DNA of 64,000 nt from NCBI RefSeq assembly GCF_019084045.1, contig NZ_JAHRED010000002.1:591233-655232 (forward strand), given 5' to 3'. Source of the DNA: Paeniglutamicibacter quisquiliarum (GTDB lineage: Bacteria > Actinomycetota > Actinomycetes > Actinomycetales > Micrococcaceae). The position numbers were made by a program, and so were the translations under genes. Positions 52,539 to 61,471 of the stretch are shown here, in pieces; the stretch's first letter is position 1, and each line of letters begins with the position of its first letter. The notes beneath the pieces were generated by a model, which saw only the letters and a program-made list of their open reading frames with translations, ran no database searches and had not been told where the DNA came from.

Positions 52539-54109
52539 CCACGCGGGATCCGACCTGGATCAACGACGCCACCCGGCGGCTATCCCTGGATCACGTGCGC
52601 ACGCACACCGTGGACGTGGCGGTCATCGGCGGCGGGATCACCGGGGCCGGGGTGGCGCTGGATGCGGCAAGCCGCGGGCTGTCCGTGGCGTTGCTGGAGG
52701 CCCGGGACTTCGGCTCCGGGACCAGCGGATACAGTTCCAAGCTCGTCCACGGCGGCCTGCGCTACCTGGCCAGGGGCGACTTCCCGGTCGCCTGGGAATC
52801 GGCGGTGGAGCGGCGCCGGCTGATGGAGACGATCGCCCCGCACCTCATCCGCCCGCTGGGGTTCATCATCCCCGACACCACCGGCGCCCGGCGCCGGGAC
52901 ACCGCCGCCGCCGGGGCGGGCGTGGCGCTCTATGACCTGCTGCGCCGGGCCTCGGGCCTGGGAAGCGGCGTGCTGCCGCGGCCCCGGCTGCTTTCCAGGC
53001 GGGCCGTCGCGGACCTGGTGCCGTCGCTGGACACCCCGGCGCTGCGCCGCGGGCTTCTCTACTGGGACGGGCAGCTCATTGACGATGCCCGGCTGGTCAT
53101 CTCCGTGGTGCGCACCGCCGCCGGGCTCGGCGCTCAGGTGCTGCGCGATGTCCGTGCCACCGGGATCACGGCGGACGCCGTGGAGGCGGTTGACACGCGC
53201 ACCGGGCAAGCGGTCGCGGTGCGCGCGAGGAGCGTCATCAACGCAGCCGGGGTCTGGGCCGCCGATTTCGATGGCACGCTGAGCGTAACCCCGAGCCGCG
53301 GCAGCCACCTGGTGGTGCGTGCCGAACGCCTGGGCAACCCGCGGGCCGCCCACACGGTGGCTGTCCCCGGCCATTTCGGCCGGTACGTGTTCGTGCTGCC
53401 CCAGCCCGGGGGCGTGGTGTACATCGGGCTCACCGACGAGGAGGACCGCGACGCCGACGGCCACCGCCCCGCCGTTCCACAGCACGACGTCGACTTCCTG
53501 CTCGAGGTCGTCAACCGCGTGCTCGACCGGCCACTGGTCCGCGACGACGTGGTCGGGTCCTTCGCCGGACTGCGGCCACTGGTCGGCTCCCCGCACGCCG
53601 GCGGGCTGGAGGGCACCGCGGACGTCTCGCGCCGGCACCTGGTCAAGGACGTTCCCGGGGAACCCATCACCGTGGTGGGAGGGAAACTGACCACCTACCG
53701 CCGCATGGCGCAGGACGCGGTGGACGCAGCAGCGGCACGGCTCGGCGTCACCACACCGAGCCGCACCACGAAGCTTCCGCTGGTCGGCGCCGCAAGCCGC
53801 ACGGCCCTGGCGGCCCTCGACGCCCCGGCCCGGCTGGTGGCCAAGTACGGCACGGAGGCGGTTGCGGTGCACCGGCTCGGCGGCGAGCACCCGCTGCTGG
53901 CCGAACCGCTCTTTGACTCAAGCCCCATCACCGGCGCGGAACTGCTCTTCGCCATTCGCGCCGAAGGGGCAACGAGCATCGAAGACCTGCTGGAGCGCAG
54001 GACCCGGCTGGCCCTGGTGCCCGCCGACGCGGACCGCGCCCGCGACCGCGCCGCCCGCATCCTGGCGATGGCCTCCGAGTCACCACCCGTGGAAGGACCC
54101 ACCCCGTGA
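52535..54109 (+). CDS. glpD: FAD-dependent glycerol-3-phosphate dehydrogenase
   Basis: 524 residues. Oxidises sn-glycerol 3-phosphate to DHAP at the membrane, passing electrons to quinone. FAD motif VAVIGGGITGAGVALDAASRGL, then SSKLVHGGLRYL and WESAVERRRLMETIAPHLIRPLGFIIP (both family hallmarks), LTPSRGSHLVV-like TPSRGSHLVV, FAGLRPLVG and VVGGKLTTYRRMAQDAVD. Start overlaps tetR and end overlaps the kinase gene (4 bp each). Order TetR-GlpD-DAG kinase with a divergent flavoprotein resembles M. tuberculosis Rv2249c-Rv2252. Confidence 0.94.
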   Translation: MTTRDPTWINDATRRLSLDHVRTHTVDVAVIGGGITGAGVALDAASRGLSVALLEARDFGSGTSGYSSKLVHGGLRYLARGDFPVAWESAVERRRLMETIAPHLIRPLGFIIPDTTGARRRDTAAAGAGVALYDLLRRASGLGSGVLPRPRLLSRRAVADLVPSLDTPALRRGLLYWDGQLIDDARLVISVVRTAAGLGAQVLRDVRATGITADAVEAVDTRTGQAVAVRARSVINAAGVWAADFDGTLSVTPSRGSHLVVRAERLGNPRAAHTVAVPGHFGRYVFVLPQPGGVVYIGLTDEEDRDADGHRPAVPQHDVDFLLEVVNRVLDRPLVRDDVVGSFAGLRPLVGSPHAGGLEGTADVSRRHLVKDVPGEPITVVGGKLTTYRRMAQDAVDAAAARLGVTTPSRTTKLPLVGAASRTALAALDAPARLVAKYGTEAVAVHRLGGEHPLLAEPLFDSSPITGAELLFAIRAEGATSIEDLLERRTRLALVPADADRARDRAARILAMASESPPVEGPTP

Positions 54110-55008
54110 AGGCTCCCGTCGCCAGCCCCGCCCTGCTGCTGGTCAATCCAACCTCGGGACGCGGACGCGGCCTGAAGCTCTGGGAGGAAACCGCCGGCGC
54201 CCTGCATGCAGCGGGGTTCGCCCCGGTCGTGCACCTGACCGAAAGCCTGCAGGAGGCCACCGACCGGGCGCGCGCCGCCGCGCCCGGATCCCTGGTGGCG
54301 GTTTTGGGCGGGGACGGGTTCCTGGGCGCCGCCGCAGCCGGGGCCAGGGACTCCGGTGCCATCCTGCTTCCCCTGGCCGGGGGCCGGGGCAACGACACCA
54401 TCCGCCGCATCGGGCTGGACCTGAACCCGGTCAAGGCCGTGGGGAACCTCTCGCGGCTGGTGGTCCGGGAGCTGGACCTGGGCCTGGTCAACGGCCGCCC
54501 CTACTTCGGCGTCGCGAATGTCGGCTTCGACGGACTGGCCAATGAGTACGGGAACAGCGCCCGGCTCAACCTCGGCCCCTTCGTGTACCTCTACGGCGGG
54601 CTCAAGGCGTTCCTTCAATGGCGCAACGTCACCTTCACGCTGAAGGTGGAGGGCGTGGAGAGCAGCGTTCCGGGCTGGTTCGTCGCCGTGGGAAACGTCG
54701 GCCAGTACGGCGGCGGGCTGCACATCTGCCCACGGGCCAGGGCAGACGACGGCCTGTTGGACGTGGTCTCCCTGGGGAAGGCCTCGATCCTGGGCGTGGC
54801 GCTGACCTTCCTGCGTTCCTACCGCGGCACCCACCTGCGCCAGCAGAACATCTCCTTCACCCTCGGCCGGGAGATCACCATCAGCGCCAACCGGCCGCTG
54901 ACCATCTATGCCGACGGGGAAAGGGTCGGGGCCCTGCCGGCAAGGATCACGATAGTCCCGGCCGCGGTCAAGGTGCTGGTTCCCGCGGATTCACCGGTGT
55001 TCGGCTAG
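54106..55008 (+). CDS. Diacylglycerol kinase family lipid kinase
   Basis: 300 residues. LLLVNPTSGRGRGLKLWE, the nucleotide motif VAVLGGDGFLGAA (GGDG), LPLAGGRGNDTIRRIGL, and VGFDGLANEYGN define a DAGK-catalytic protein; it phosphorylates diacylglycerol or a related lipid. GTG 54106 overlaps the glpD stop. In mycobacteria the homologous gene (Rv2252) supplies phosphatidic acid for phosphatidylinositol mannosides; the same is possible but not shown here. Confidence 0.9.
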   Translation: MKAPVASPALLLVNPTSGRGRGLKLWEETAGALHAAGFAPVVHLTESLQEATDRARAAAPGSLVAVLGGDGFLGAAAAGARDSGAILLPLAGGRGNDTIRRIGLDLNPVKAVGNLSRLVVRELDLGLVNGRPYFGVANVGFDGLANEYGNSARLNLGPFVYLYGGLKAFLQWRNVTFTLKVEGVESSVPGWFVAVGNVGQYGGGLHICPRARADDGLLDVVSLGKASILGVALTFLRSYRGTHLRQQNISFTLGREITISANRPLTIYADGERVGALPARITIVPAAVKVLVPADSPVFG

Positions 55009-55095
55009 GAATGCGCAGACCACCTGGCAGCGGCCGCGGTGCCCGGCGGGGATTTTCCGAAAAAACGGTGCCACCCCTGGCCAGCGCCGTCGATG

Positions 55096-55436
55096 CTACG
55101 CGGTTCGGGATCCGACGGGCCGTGGGGCCAGGCGGCCGGCCGCAGGTGACCGTGCGACCAGATGCCTTCCGAACAGGATGAACCACACGGGCATGCCAAC
55201 CCAGCCGGTAAGCCCGACCACGCCACCGATGCCAAAACGCTCCACTGCAGCCATCCCGCCGGTACCGGCAAACCGGCGGCCACGATTGCGCACCCGGCCA
55301 GGAAGCTGCCACCGAGCACCATGCCTCCGCGAGCCAGTCGGGACGGGATGGCGCCGCTCGCCAGCACCACGGCGAAATCGGCCGTAACCCGCCGGCAATC
55401 CGCACCACGTTTACGTGGTGTCAGCCGTCGACCCAT
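55096..55436 (-). pseudogene. Possible remnant of a small two-helix membrane protein (frameshifted)
   Basis: This 539-bp gap (55009-55547) has no intact gene. On the minus strand a frame from ATG 55436 encodes a basic head and one hydrophobic segment (VLGGSFLAGCAIVAAGLPV). A second hydrophobic segment (FGIGGVVGLTGWVGMPVWFILFG) lies in a neighbouring frame and ends at 55096. A single shift near 55240-55265 would join them. It may equally be non-coding; codon evidence is weak and no RBS is convincing. Confidence 0.25.
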
Positions 55437-55547
55437 GGGTTTATGATGCGCCGACGGCGGCGATTGCGCATCCGTGGAACCACGCATTCGGCGGCCGGTT
55501 TCCGGGCCGCACGGCCCGCTGCCGCATGCACCGGTTCCGCGCCACGT

Positions 55548-56342
55548 TCAGGATGAGGCGCCGTCGAACGAGGAAGCTACGGCCGCGGCCAGCTCTCGGC
55601 CTGTGACCGTCTCCGGCTCGAAGGGCTCGATGGCCCCGGCCTCGATGAGGCCGATGGCACCGCGGGCGAACTCCCCCGGATCCCTGACGTCCAGCTGGTT
55701 CAAGGCGGTTGGTGAATAGTTCCACCAGGCGCTGCGCTGCAATTCGCTGGCCGTGTCCTCGTCGAAGCGCTGCCGGATCACCTTGGCGGGAACCCCGCCA
55801 ACCACCGCGTAAGGGGGCACGTCCTTGGTGACGACCGCGTTCGAGGCCACCACGGCCCCGTCGCCGATGTGCACTCCGTGGCCCAGCGTGACGTTCTCCC
55901 CGATCCACACGTCGTTGCCGATCACCACGGGATCGGGTGCGTGGTCGAACGTCCGGTAGGCGGGCGTCTCGCCCCGGTCGCGCTCGAAGGTTTCCATCAT
56001 GAGCCGGCGGTTGTAGAAGACCGGGCTGGTGGAGGCCCACTCGTGCGGATGCCTGGCCCCCATGACCTTCACGCCCTTGGCGATGGAAGTGTACCGGCCC
56101 ACCCGGGCCGAAAGCGGCAACCTCGAATGCGTGTAGGAAAAGGAGCCCAAGCTCACCAGGTGGCGCCCGCTGCCCGCCCAATAGGTGGCGTAGGGCTCCA
56201 GACGCAGGTCCGGCGCGAACTTGAGCTGGGTGTCGTCGCCGTAGCTGGCCCCGGTGGTCTCAATGGTCTTGGCCCCCGGTCCCATCAGGAAGATGCGGCT
56301 TGAGACCAGGTGCGGGCGTAGTTCGCTGAGGCGTAATTGCAT
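55548..56342 (-). CDS. Left-handed beta-helix O-acetyltransferase (CatB/VatD-like)
   Basis: 264 residues. Hexapeptide repeats [51 protein letters not shown] and the xenobiotic-acetyltransferase loop [17 protein letters not shown] (catalytic His in the RHPHE region). It acetylates hydroxyl groups of sugars, antibiotics or similar; the target is unknown. ATG 56342 is used: the longer frame to 56516 passes through the divergent promoter. Divergent from an MFS exporter. Confidence 0.88.
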   Translation of the reverse strand: MQLRLSELRPHLVSSRIFLMGPGAKTIETTGASYGDDTQLKFAPDLRLEPYATYWAGSGRHLVSLGSFSYTHSRLPLSARVGRYTSIAKGVKVMGARHPHEWASTSPVFYNRRLMMETFERDRGETPAYRTFDHAPDPVVIGNDVWIGENVTLGHGVHIGDGAVVASNAVVTKDVPPYAVVGGVPAKVIRQRFDEDTASELQRSAWWNYSPTALNQLDVRDPGEFARGAIGLIEAGAIEPFEPETVTGRELAAAVASSFDGASS

Positions 56343-56514
56343 CGTTCGACCGTAACGAAACAATCCGACGGTTTCATTGGCGGTTGCTGGCAAAACCATG
56401 GCCGTGGCGGTCCCCGGTAGCCTCCGCGGGGAGCCGGCGGCCAAGCCATACCCCGTCAGTGGTAGGAAAACCCGGGAACTGGTTGAACCTTCACGCATGT
56501 CGGAGGATGGGAAC

Positions 56515-57708
56515 ATGAGACTTCCGATTTACGCCCTGGCGCTGACATCCTTCGCCCTGGGCACCGCCGAATTCGCCCCCAACGGGCAGCTGCTTTCCGC
56601 CTCCGCCGATTTGTCGGTGTCCGTCGCCGATTCCGGGCTGATCACCACGGCCTTTGCGCTGGGGGCGAGCGTGGGAGGGCCGTTGATCGCCGCGGCCACG
56701 CTGCGCGCGGACCACAAGCGGCTGGCCCTGTGGCTGGCGGTCATCTTCCTCCTGGCGAACGTCGCCACCGCGCTGGCCCCGACCCTGCTGCTGGCGGTCG
56801 CCAGCCGGAGCGTTGCCGGGGCCATGCTCGGGGCCTTCCTCGGGGTGGCTATCACCATTGCCAGCAACCTCGTGGTGTCAGAACGCCGTTCCGCGGCGAT
56901 TGCCACGGTGTTCCTTGGTTTCACGGCCGCAAACGTGCTGGGTGTCGTCGCCGGGAACCTGGCCGGGGATGCATGGGGGTGGCGCAGCGTTTTTTGGCTG
57001 GTCGCGGGCCTGAGCGTGGTCGCACTGGCCGGGATGTGGCTGGCGTTGCCGCAGGGCTCGGAGACGGGTGCCGCCAGCGGCACGGCCCGCGCGCTGCGCA
57101 CCGGCAGGCTGTGGGTGGCCTTCCTGGCCATTGCACTGGGCTACGGGGGCCTATTTGTGATGTTCACCTATATCGCGCCGATCCTGCAGGACGCGGGCGT
57201 GCCTGCCCACCTGGCGGTGTGGTTCCTGCTGGCCTTCGGCGTGGGCCTGGTGGTGGGAAACCATGTTGCCGGGCGCCTGGCCGATATCTCGATCCCGAAA
57301 ACCACCGTGGTCGCGTTGCTGCTGCTGATCGCCGCGCTGGGCGCCTTCGGCCTCTTCGCAGGGAACGTGCCGGCCGTGGTGGTGTTGCTGGTGTTGCTGG
57401 GCGCTGCGGGATTAGGCCTGGTACCGCCGTTGCAATCCTTTGTGCTGGAGATCGCCCGGGTGATCTCGCCGGTGGTCTCGGCGCTTGCCGCGGCGGCATT
57501 CAACGCCGGGGTCGCCCTGGGCTCGGCCGTCGGCGGGTCGGTGGTGCGCGACGGCGCCGCCTACGGACAGCTGGCCACCATCGGTTCGCTGGTGAGCCTG
57601 GCGGGCCTGGCGGTGTTTGTGCTGGCGGTCTTCCTGCAGAAACGCGCCACTCGCGTCGAATTCCCGGCCCAGGACCGTTCAGCCCTCGGCGCCGGGACCC
57701 TCGTGTAG
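56515..57708 (+). CDS. MFS drug/arabinose-efflux-type transporter (DHA1, AraJ-like)
   Basis: 397 residues, about 12 helices. [25 protein letters not shown] at helix 1, [23 protein letters not shown] at loop 2-3, [33 protein letters not shown] at helix 5 are characteristic of AraJ/YdhP-type DHA1 exporters. GGAGG stands 8 bases before ATG 56515. Its end overlaps the convergent regulator gene by 30 bp. Substrate unknown. Confidence 0.88.
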   Translation: MRLPIYALALTSFALGTAEFAPNGQLLSASADLSVSVADSGLITTAFALGASVGGPLIAAATLRADHKRLALWLAVIFLLANVATALAPTLLLAVASRSVAGAMLGAFLGVAITIASNLVVSERRSAAIATVFLGFTAANVLGVVAGNLAGDAWGWRSVFWLVAGLSVVALAGMWLALPQGSETGAASGTARALRTGRLWVAFLAIALGYGGLFVMFTYIAPILQDAGVPAHLAVWFLLAFGVGLVVGNHVAGRLADISIPKTTVVALLLLIAALGAFGLFAGNVPAVVVLLVLLGAAGLGLVPPLQSFVLEIARVISPVVSALAAAAFNAGVALGSAVGGSVVRDGAAYGQLATIGSLVSLAGLAVFVLAVFLQKRATRVEFPAQDRSALGAGTLV

Positions 57709-58590
57709 GCCCTGGCGGATCCCGGGCACGCCCGGTTCCGGGAGGCCGGACCCCCGGGGCGCCCCGAGCAGGGCGTTGATCCGGCCGGCGTCGGGGTAAC
57801 TGTAGATCTCGATGCGGTGCTCGGGGTTGCTGGACTGGGCCCAGAGTTGGAAATCCACACACAGCTCCCCGATGGCCGGGTGCAGCAGCGGCTTGGTGCC
57901 GGAGATGCATTCACCCACCCGCCCGGTGGCCCAGAGCCTGGAAAAATCCTCGTCCTTGATCAGCAGCTCACCGACCAGGGAGGTCAGGGCCGCGTCCCGG
58001 GGATATTTGCCGGTGATGAACCTCAGGTAGGCGACGTAGTCCGCGGCCTCGGTCTCCCAATCGGCAAAGAGACCTCGAAACACCGGATCCAGGAACAGCA
58101 TGCGCGGCAGCGAGGGCCGGCGCATTTCATGCGCGGGGGCGTCGAAGGGCAGGTGGGGCGCGATGAGGGCGTGGCCCAGGCTGTTCCAGCCCAGCACGTC
58201 GTTGCGCCGGCCCAGGAGCACCGCGGGACGGTCGGTGATGAAACCGAGCATGTCGAGGGACCGACGGTCCGGGGTCTCGAGGACCGCGGCCGCGTGGGGC
58301 CCGGAATTCGTCTTGCTCCGGGCCAGGTCAAGCAGGTGCTCGGTTTCCGTCACCCGCAACTGCAGGGCGTTGGCCAGGGCCAGCAGGACTTCGTCGGAGG
58401 CGTGCCTGCTGTGCCCCTGCTCGAGGCGGGTGTAGTAGCTGACGCTGACCCCGGCTAGCTGGGCCAGCTCCTCCCGGCGCAGGCCCTTGACCCTGCGGCG
58501 GCTGCCGAAGGCGGCCAGCTGCGTCTGGGCGGGCTGCAGTTCCGCGCGCTTGGCGCGCAGGAATTCGCCGAGGGGTCCGGGGTTGTTCAC
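57679..58590 (-). CDS. XRE-type regulator with MmyB-like ligand-binding domain
   Basis: 303 residues. HTH: RRVKGLRREELAQLAGVSVSYYTRLEQGHSRHASDEVLLALANALQL; C-terminal PAS-like MmyB domain with GRRNDVLGWNSLGHALI and RMLFLDPVFRGLFADWE, a group that binds fatty-acid-like ligands. I start at GTG 58590 (residues VNNPGPLGEFLRAKR); the longer frame adds an unlikely head. Unusual 30-bp tail overlap with the MFS gene. Confidence 0.85.
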   Translation of the reverse strand: MNNPGPLGEFLRAKRAELQPAQTQLAAFGSRRRVKGLRREELAQLAGVSVSYYTRLEQGHSRHASDEVLLALANALQLRVTETEHLLDLARSKTNSGPHAAAVLETPDRRSLDMLGFITDRPAVLLGRRNDVLGWNSLGHALIAPHLPFDAPAHEMRRPSLPRMLFLDPVFRGLFADWETEAADYVAYLRFITGKYPRDAALTSLVGELLIKDEDFSRLWATGRVGECISGTKPLLHPAIGELCVDFQLWAQSSNPEHRIEIYSYPDAGRINALLGAPRGSGLPEPGVPGIRQGLHEGPGAEG

Positions 58591-58676
58591 ACACCAACCG
58601 TACAGCCCCGCCCGGTCCACGCCGCTTCCCTGGAGGGGAATGGGGTGGACCATGGCCGGGAGAATCCGCGGGGACC

Positions 58677-59546
58677 TTAGCCCACTGCCACGCGGATCTT
58701 GTTGGCCCAGGGGTCATCGAAGCGCAGTTCGGCACCGGTGTGGTGGCTCGCGATCCCGGCGACCGTCAGGCGATCGGCCAGGGCGCCGACCTCGTCGGCG
58801 TTCGGCACGGTGATGACGACCTCGCCCAGGCCCAGGGTGTCCTTGCGGGGCCCGGCGCCGCGGGAGTTCCACACATTCATGGCCATGTGGTGGTGGTAGC
58901 CGCCCGCCGAGACGAAAAGCGCCTGGCCGTGGAAGTTCGTGGTCTTGGCGAAGCCCAGGGTGTCGACGTAGAACTTCTCGGCGGTGGCAACGTCGCCGAC
59001 CTGCAGGTGCACGTGGCCGATGCCGGCGTTCGCCGCAGTCAGGCCGGTGACGGATGCCTCGTTGACGTGCTTGTTGAGGTACTGGTTCGGGTCCAGGTAG
59101 ATGGTGTCCATGGCCACGGTGTCGCCGTTCCAGGTCCAGGTGTCACGTGGGCGGTCGAAGTAGAGCTCGATGCCGTTGCCTTCGGGGTCGTTGAAGTAGA
59201 AGGCCTCGGACACCAGGTGGTCGGAGCTGCCGGTGAACAGCGAACCGTCGTACTGAGCGGCGGAGAGCACGGTGGCGGCCAGGTCGGACTGGGTGTCGAA
59301 GAGCAGCGCGGTGTGGAAGAGTCCGGCCTCGCCGCGGCTTGGCAGGTTCAGGCCCTTGCCGTCGGCGAGGTGGACAAGTTCGACTCCGCGGCGGCCCAGA
59401 CCGGTGCCGGCAGGGCCTTCGGAGAGCACCTCGAGGCCCAGGGCCTTCTGGTAGTAGTCGCTCATCTTCTTCATGTCCCCGACCTTGAGCATGACGGTGC
59501 CCATGGCCAGTTCTGCGGACAGTTGATCTTGGGTGGTGACGCCCAT
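58677..59546 (-). CDS. Two-domain VOC / catechol-2,3-dioxygenase-like protein
   Basis: 289 residues, two vicinal-oxygen-chelate modules: VMLKVGDMKKMSDYYQKALGLEVL with FHTALLF and YFNDPEGNGIELYFDRP; then IGHVHLQVGDVATAEKFYVDTLGFA with HHHMAMNVWNS. The metal ligands (His ... His ... Glu) are visible. This is the CatE-like group of ring-cleavage or thiol-conjugate enzymes. AAGGAG precedes ATG 59546 by 8 bases. Regulated by the palindrome at 59586-59615. Confidence 0.9.
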   Translation of the reverse strand: MGVTTQDQLSAELAMGTVMLKVGDMKKMSDYYQKALGLEVLSEGPAGTGLGRRGVELVHLADGKGLNLPSRGEAGLFHTALLFDTQSDLAATVLSAAQYDGSLFTGSSDHLVSEAFYFNDPEGNGIELYFDRPRDTWTWNGDTVAMDTIYLDPNQYLNKHVNEASVTGLTAANAGIGHVHLQVGDVATAEKFYVDTLGFAKTTNFHGQALFVSAGGYHHHMAMNVWNSRGAGPRKDTLGLGEVVITVPNADEVGALADRLTVAGIASHHTGAELRFDDPWANKIRVAVG

Positions 59547-59585
59547 GGTGGTTACTCCTTGGATTGCGGCTGAGGATTGTTCTTG

Positions 59586-59615
59586 CTTCAAGTATTGCAT
59601 TATTTACTTGAAGCT
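59586..59615. promoter_or_regulatory. Palindromic operator upstream of the VOC dioxygenase gene
   Basis: Perfect 10-bp arms GCTTCAAGTA / TACTTGAAGC, 10-bp AT-rich centre, 40 bases before the dioxygenase start. The TTCAAGTA half-site resembles operators of MarR-type repressors (MhqR/CatR-like) that govern such dioxygenases. No marR gene is in the window. Confidence 0.75.
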
Positions 59616-59770
59616 ACAACGATTAAATGTGTTCCGCTCGTCACCCCGACCCCATTCCGTCATTTCCCGGTTCAATTTCGTCGATCGATCGGCCCTTCGG
59701 GGGACGATGTCATGGACCGGGCTTCGCGAACGGACGGGCCAACGAGTCACCACGGATCCTCCAATCGCTG

Positions 59771-61264
59771 TTAAGGCGCCACCGCCTCGTGCGCCTGGAA
59801 GGCCAGCCACAGCTGGGCGACCGAGGATGTTTCGGCCAAATCAAGGCCGGTGAGTTCGCTGATCTTGCGGATGCGGTAGATGATGGTTTGCCGGTGCACG
59901 AAAAGCAGTGCGGCGACCTTTTGGGCCGAACGCTGGTTTTCCAGGTAACAGCGCAGGGTTGCCATGAACTCCGTTCCTTGGAGCCGGTCATGCTCAATCA
60001 CCGGGCCCAGCAACCGCTGCACGAGCTCCGCGCCGTCCCGATGGCCGCCAATCCCAAACCAAGGAACATCCTCTGAGTATCCAACCAGCCGCACTCCCCG
60101 CGCGATCGCCTGACCCAGTGCCCACAGGGATTCGCGCAATCCACGCTGCATCGCATCAACACCCACGGGCGTACTCAGTCCCATGGGCAGCGAGGCGTCG
60201 AAGACGTGCAGCAGCAAGTCTTCCGGGCACCCTGAGGAGACCATCAGATGCAATTTTCCCCCGCCCACCACGCAGAGGCTGTTGATGCCGTGGCGCCACA
60301 GCGCGCGGTGAACCTGGGGCAAACCCACTTCCGCCTGTGCAGGGACCGAAACCAACCGCAGGTCGCCGCGCGGAAAGCCGAATTCCTCAAGGCGACGGGC
60401 GGCCTCGGCGGCCCCAATGCGCCCTTCAAATGACTGCAGCAGGAATTCACCGCCGGAGCGGTAGCGGCTTTCCATCGCAAGGGCCGAACGCGAAAGGCCC
60501 AACCCCAATACGGTGGCCGAGTGCAACAAGACAACCCCGTCCGGCTGCATTTGGTCATCGGGCAAGATGACCAGCAGCGCATGGGGATGGGTAGGAATTT
60601 CCATGATCAGCATGGACTCCGCCCCGTCGGCGCTCCACAGGAAGTGTCGGGTTTCCGCCGTGGATTCCGAGCCGACCCTCCTCACCCGCGCCAGCACGTC
60701 CTGGGGCAGGGCGGTGTCTCCGGGTTGCCACGGATGCAGGCACCGGTCATCAACCACGTATAGCCTCGCGCGGATTTCCTTGCCGATCGCCGTCAAAAGC
60801 TGGGTCCAGGTCTCCCCGGGCGTTGTCGCCTTGCGCAGCAGGTCGTAGATGCGGGCGGTTTGCTTGATCCGCCGCGACTCCTCGAGCAGGCTCGCCTCGG
60901 CAATTGACCGCGAAATGGCCATGAAAGGCAACGGGTAGGGTACGGAAACCAAGGGCAGCGGAAGTGCATCGCAGGTCGCGAGGAATTGATCGGACAAATC
61001 CGGGGCATGCATCTTCTCGCCCACCGCCAAGGCGACCGCGCCGGCCGCCACCAGCGAGCGGGCCAAATGGACCTGCGCCTCGGGTTCGGCCGGGATCGAG
61101 AGCCCGTTGGTCATCAGTAGCACGCCGGGCGAGACCCACTCCCAGAGTTGGGGAAGGTCCGAGGTATGGGACCAGGTAATGGGATGCCCCAACCCGTCGG
61201 CGCCGGCGAGCAGCCGCAGACCAAGCTGCGGCTCGTCCAGCAATTCCTTGACTGTCATGGCCAT
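59771..61264 (-). CDS. PucR family transcriptional regulator
   Basis: 497 residues. N-terminal purine-catabolism-regulator domain (MTVKELLDEPQLGLRLLAG ... SHTSDLPQLWEWVSPGVLLMTNG) and C-terminal PucR HTH (LRCYLENQRSAQKVAALLFVHRQTIIYRIRKISELTGLDL). Such regulators activate nitrogen-compound catabolism. ATG 61264 has AAAGGGGAA upstream; the longer frame to 61327 is discarded. Divergent from an MFS/agmatinase-family operon, its presumed target. Confidence 0.9.
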   Translation of the reverse strand: MAMTVKELLDEPQLGLRLLAGADGLGHPITWSHTSDLPQLWEWVSPGVLLMTNGLSIPAEPEAQVHLARSLVAAGAVALAVGEKMHAPDLSDQFLATCDALPLPLVSVPYPLPFMAISRSIAEASLLEESRRIKQTARIYDLLRKATTPGETWTQLLTAIGKEIRARLYVVDDRCLHPWQPGDTALPQDVLARVRRVGSESTAETRHFLWSADGAESMLIMEIPTHPHALLVILPDDQMQPDGVVLLHSATVLGLGLSRSALAMESRYRSGGEFLLQSFEGRIGAAEAARRLEEFGFPRGDLRLVSVPAQAEVGLPQVHRALWRHGINSLCVVGGGKLHLMVSSGCPEDLLLHVFDASLPMGLSTPVGVDAMQRGLRESLWALGQAIARGVRLVGYSEDVPWFGIGGHRDGAELVQRLLGPVIEHDRLQGTEFMATLRCYLENQRSAQKVAALLFVHRQTIIYRIRKISELTGLDLAETSSVAQLWLAFQAHEAVAP

Positions 61265-61360
61265 TGAACGTTCCCCTTTCACACATTCAGGCATCCAACG
61301 CATTTCCGCCGGACACTCGTCAATCAAACGCGATCATTCATACAAATGTCTAGAGCGAGT

Positions 61361-61392
61361 CTGCGATAGTTGACAGTTGTCGATTGTCGCAG
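61361..61392. promoter_or_regulatory. Imperfect palindrome in the pucR / transporter divergent promoter
   Basis: CTGCGATAGTTGACA (61361-61375) and TGTCGATTGTCGCAG (61378-61392) match as an inverted repeat at 12 of 15 positions. It sits midway in the 207-bp divergent region, a reasonable PucR site. Confidence 0.5.
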
Positions 61393-61471
61393 TGATGACG
61401 ATCACCAATGATTGGATTACACCAAAAGCCAGCCCGGATTTCCCGGGCACCTAGAGAGAAAAGAGCCCGCA

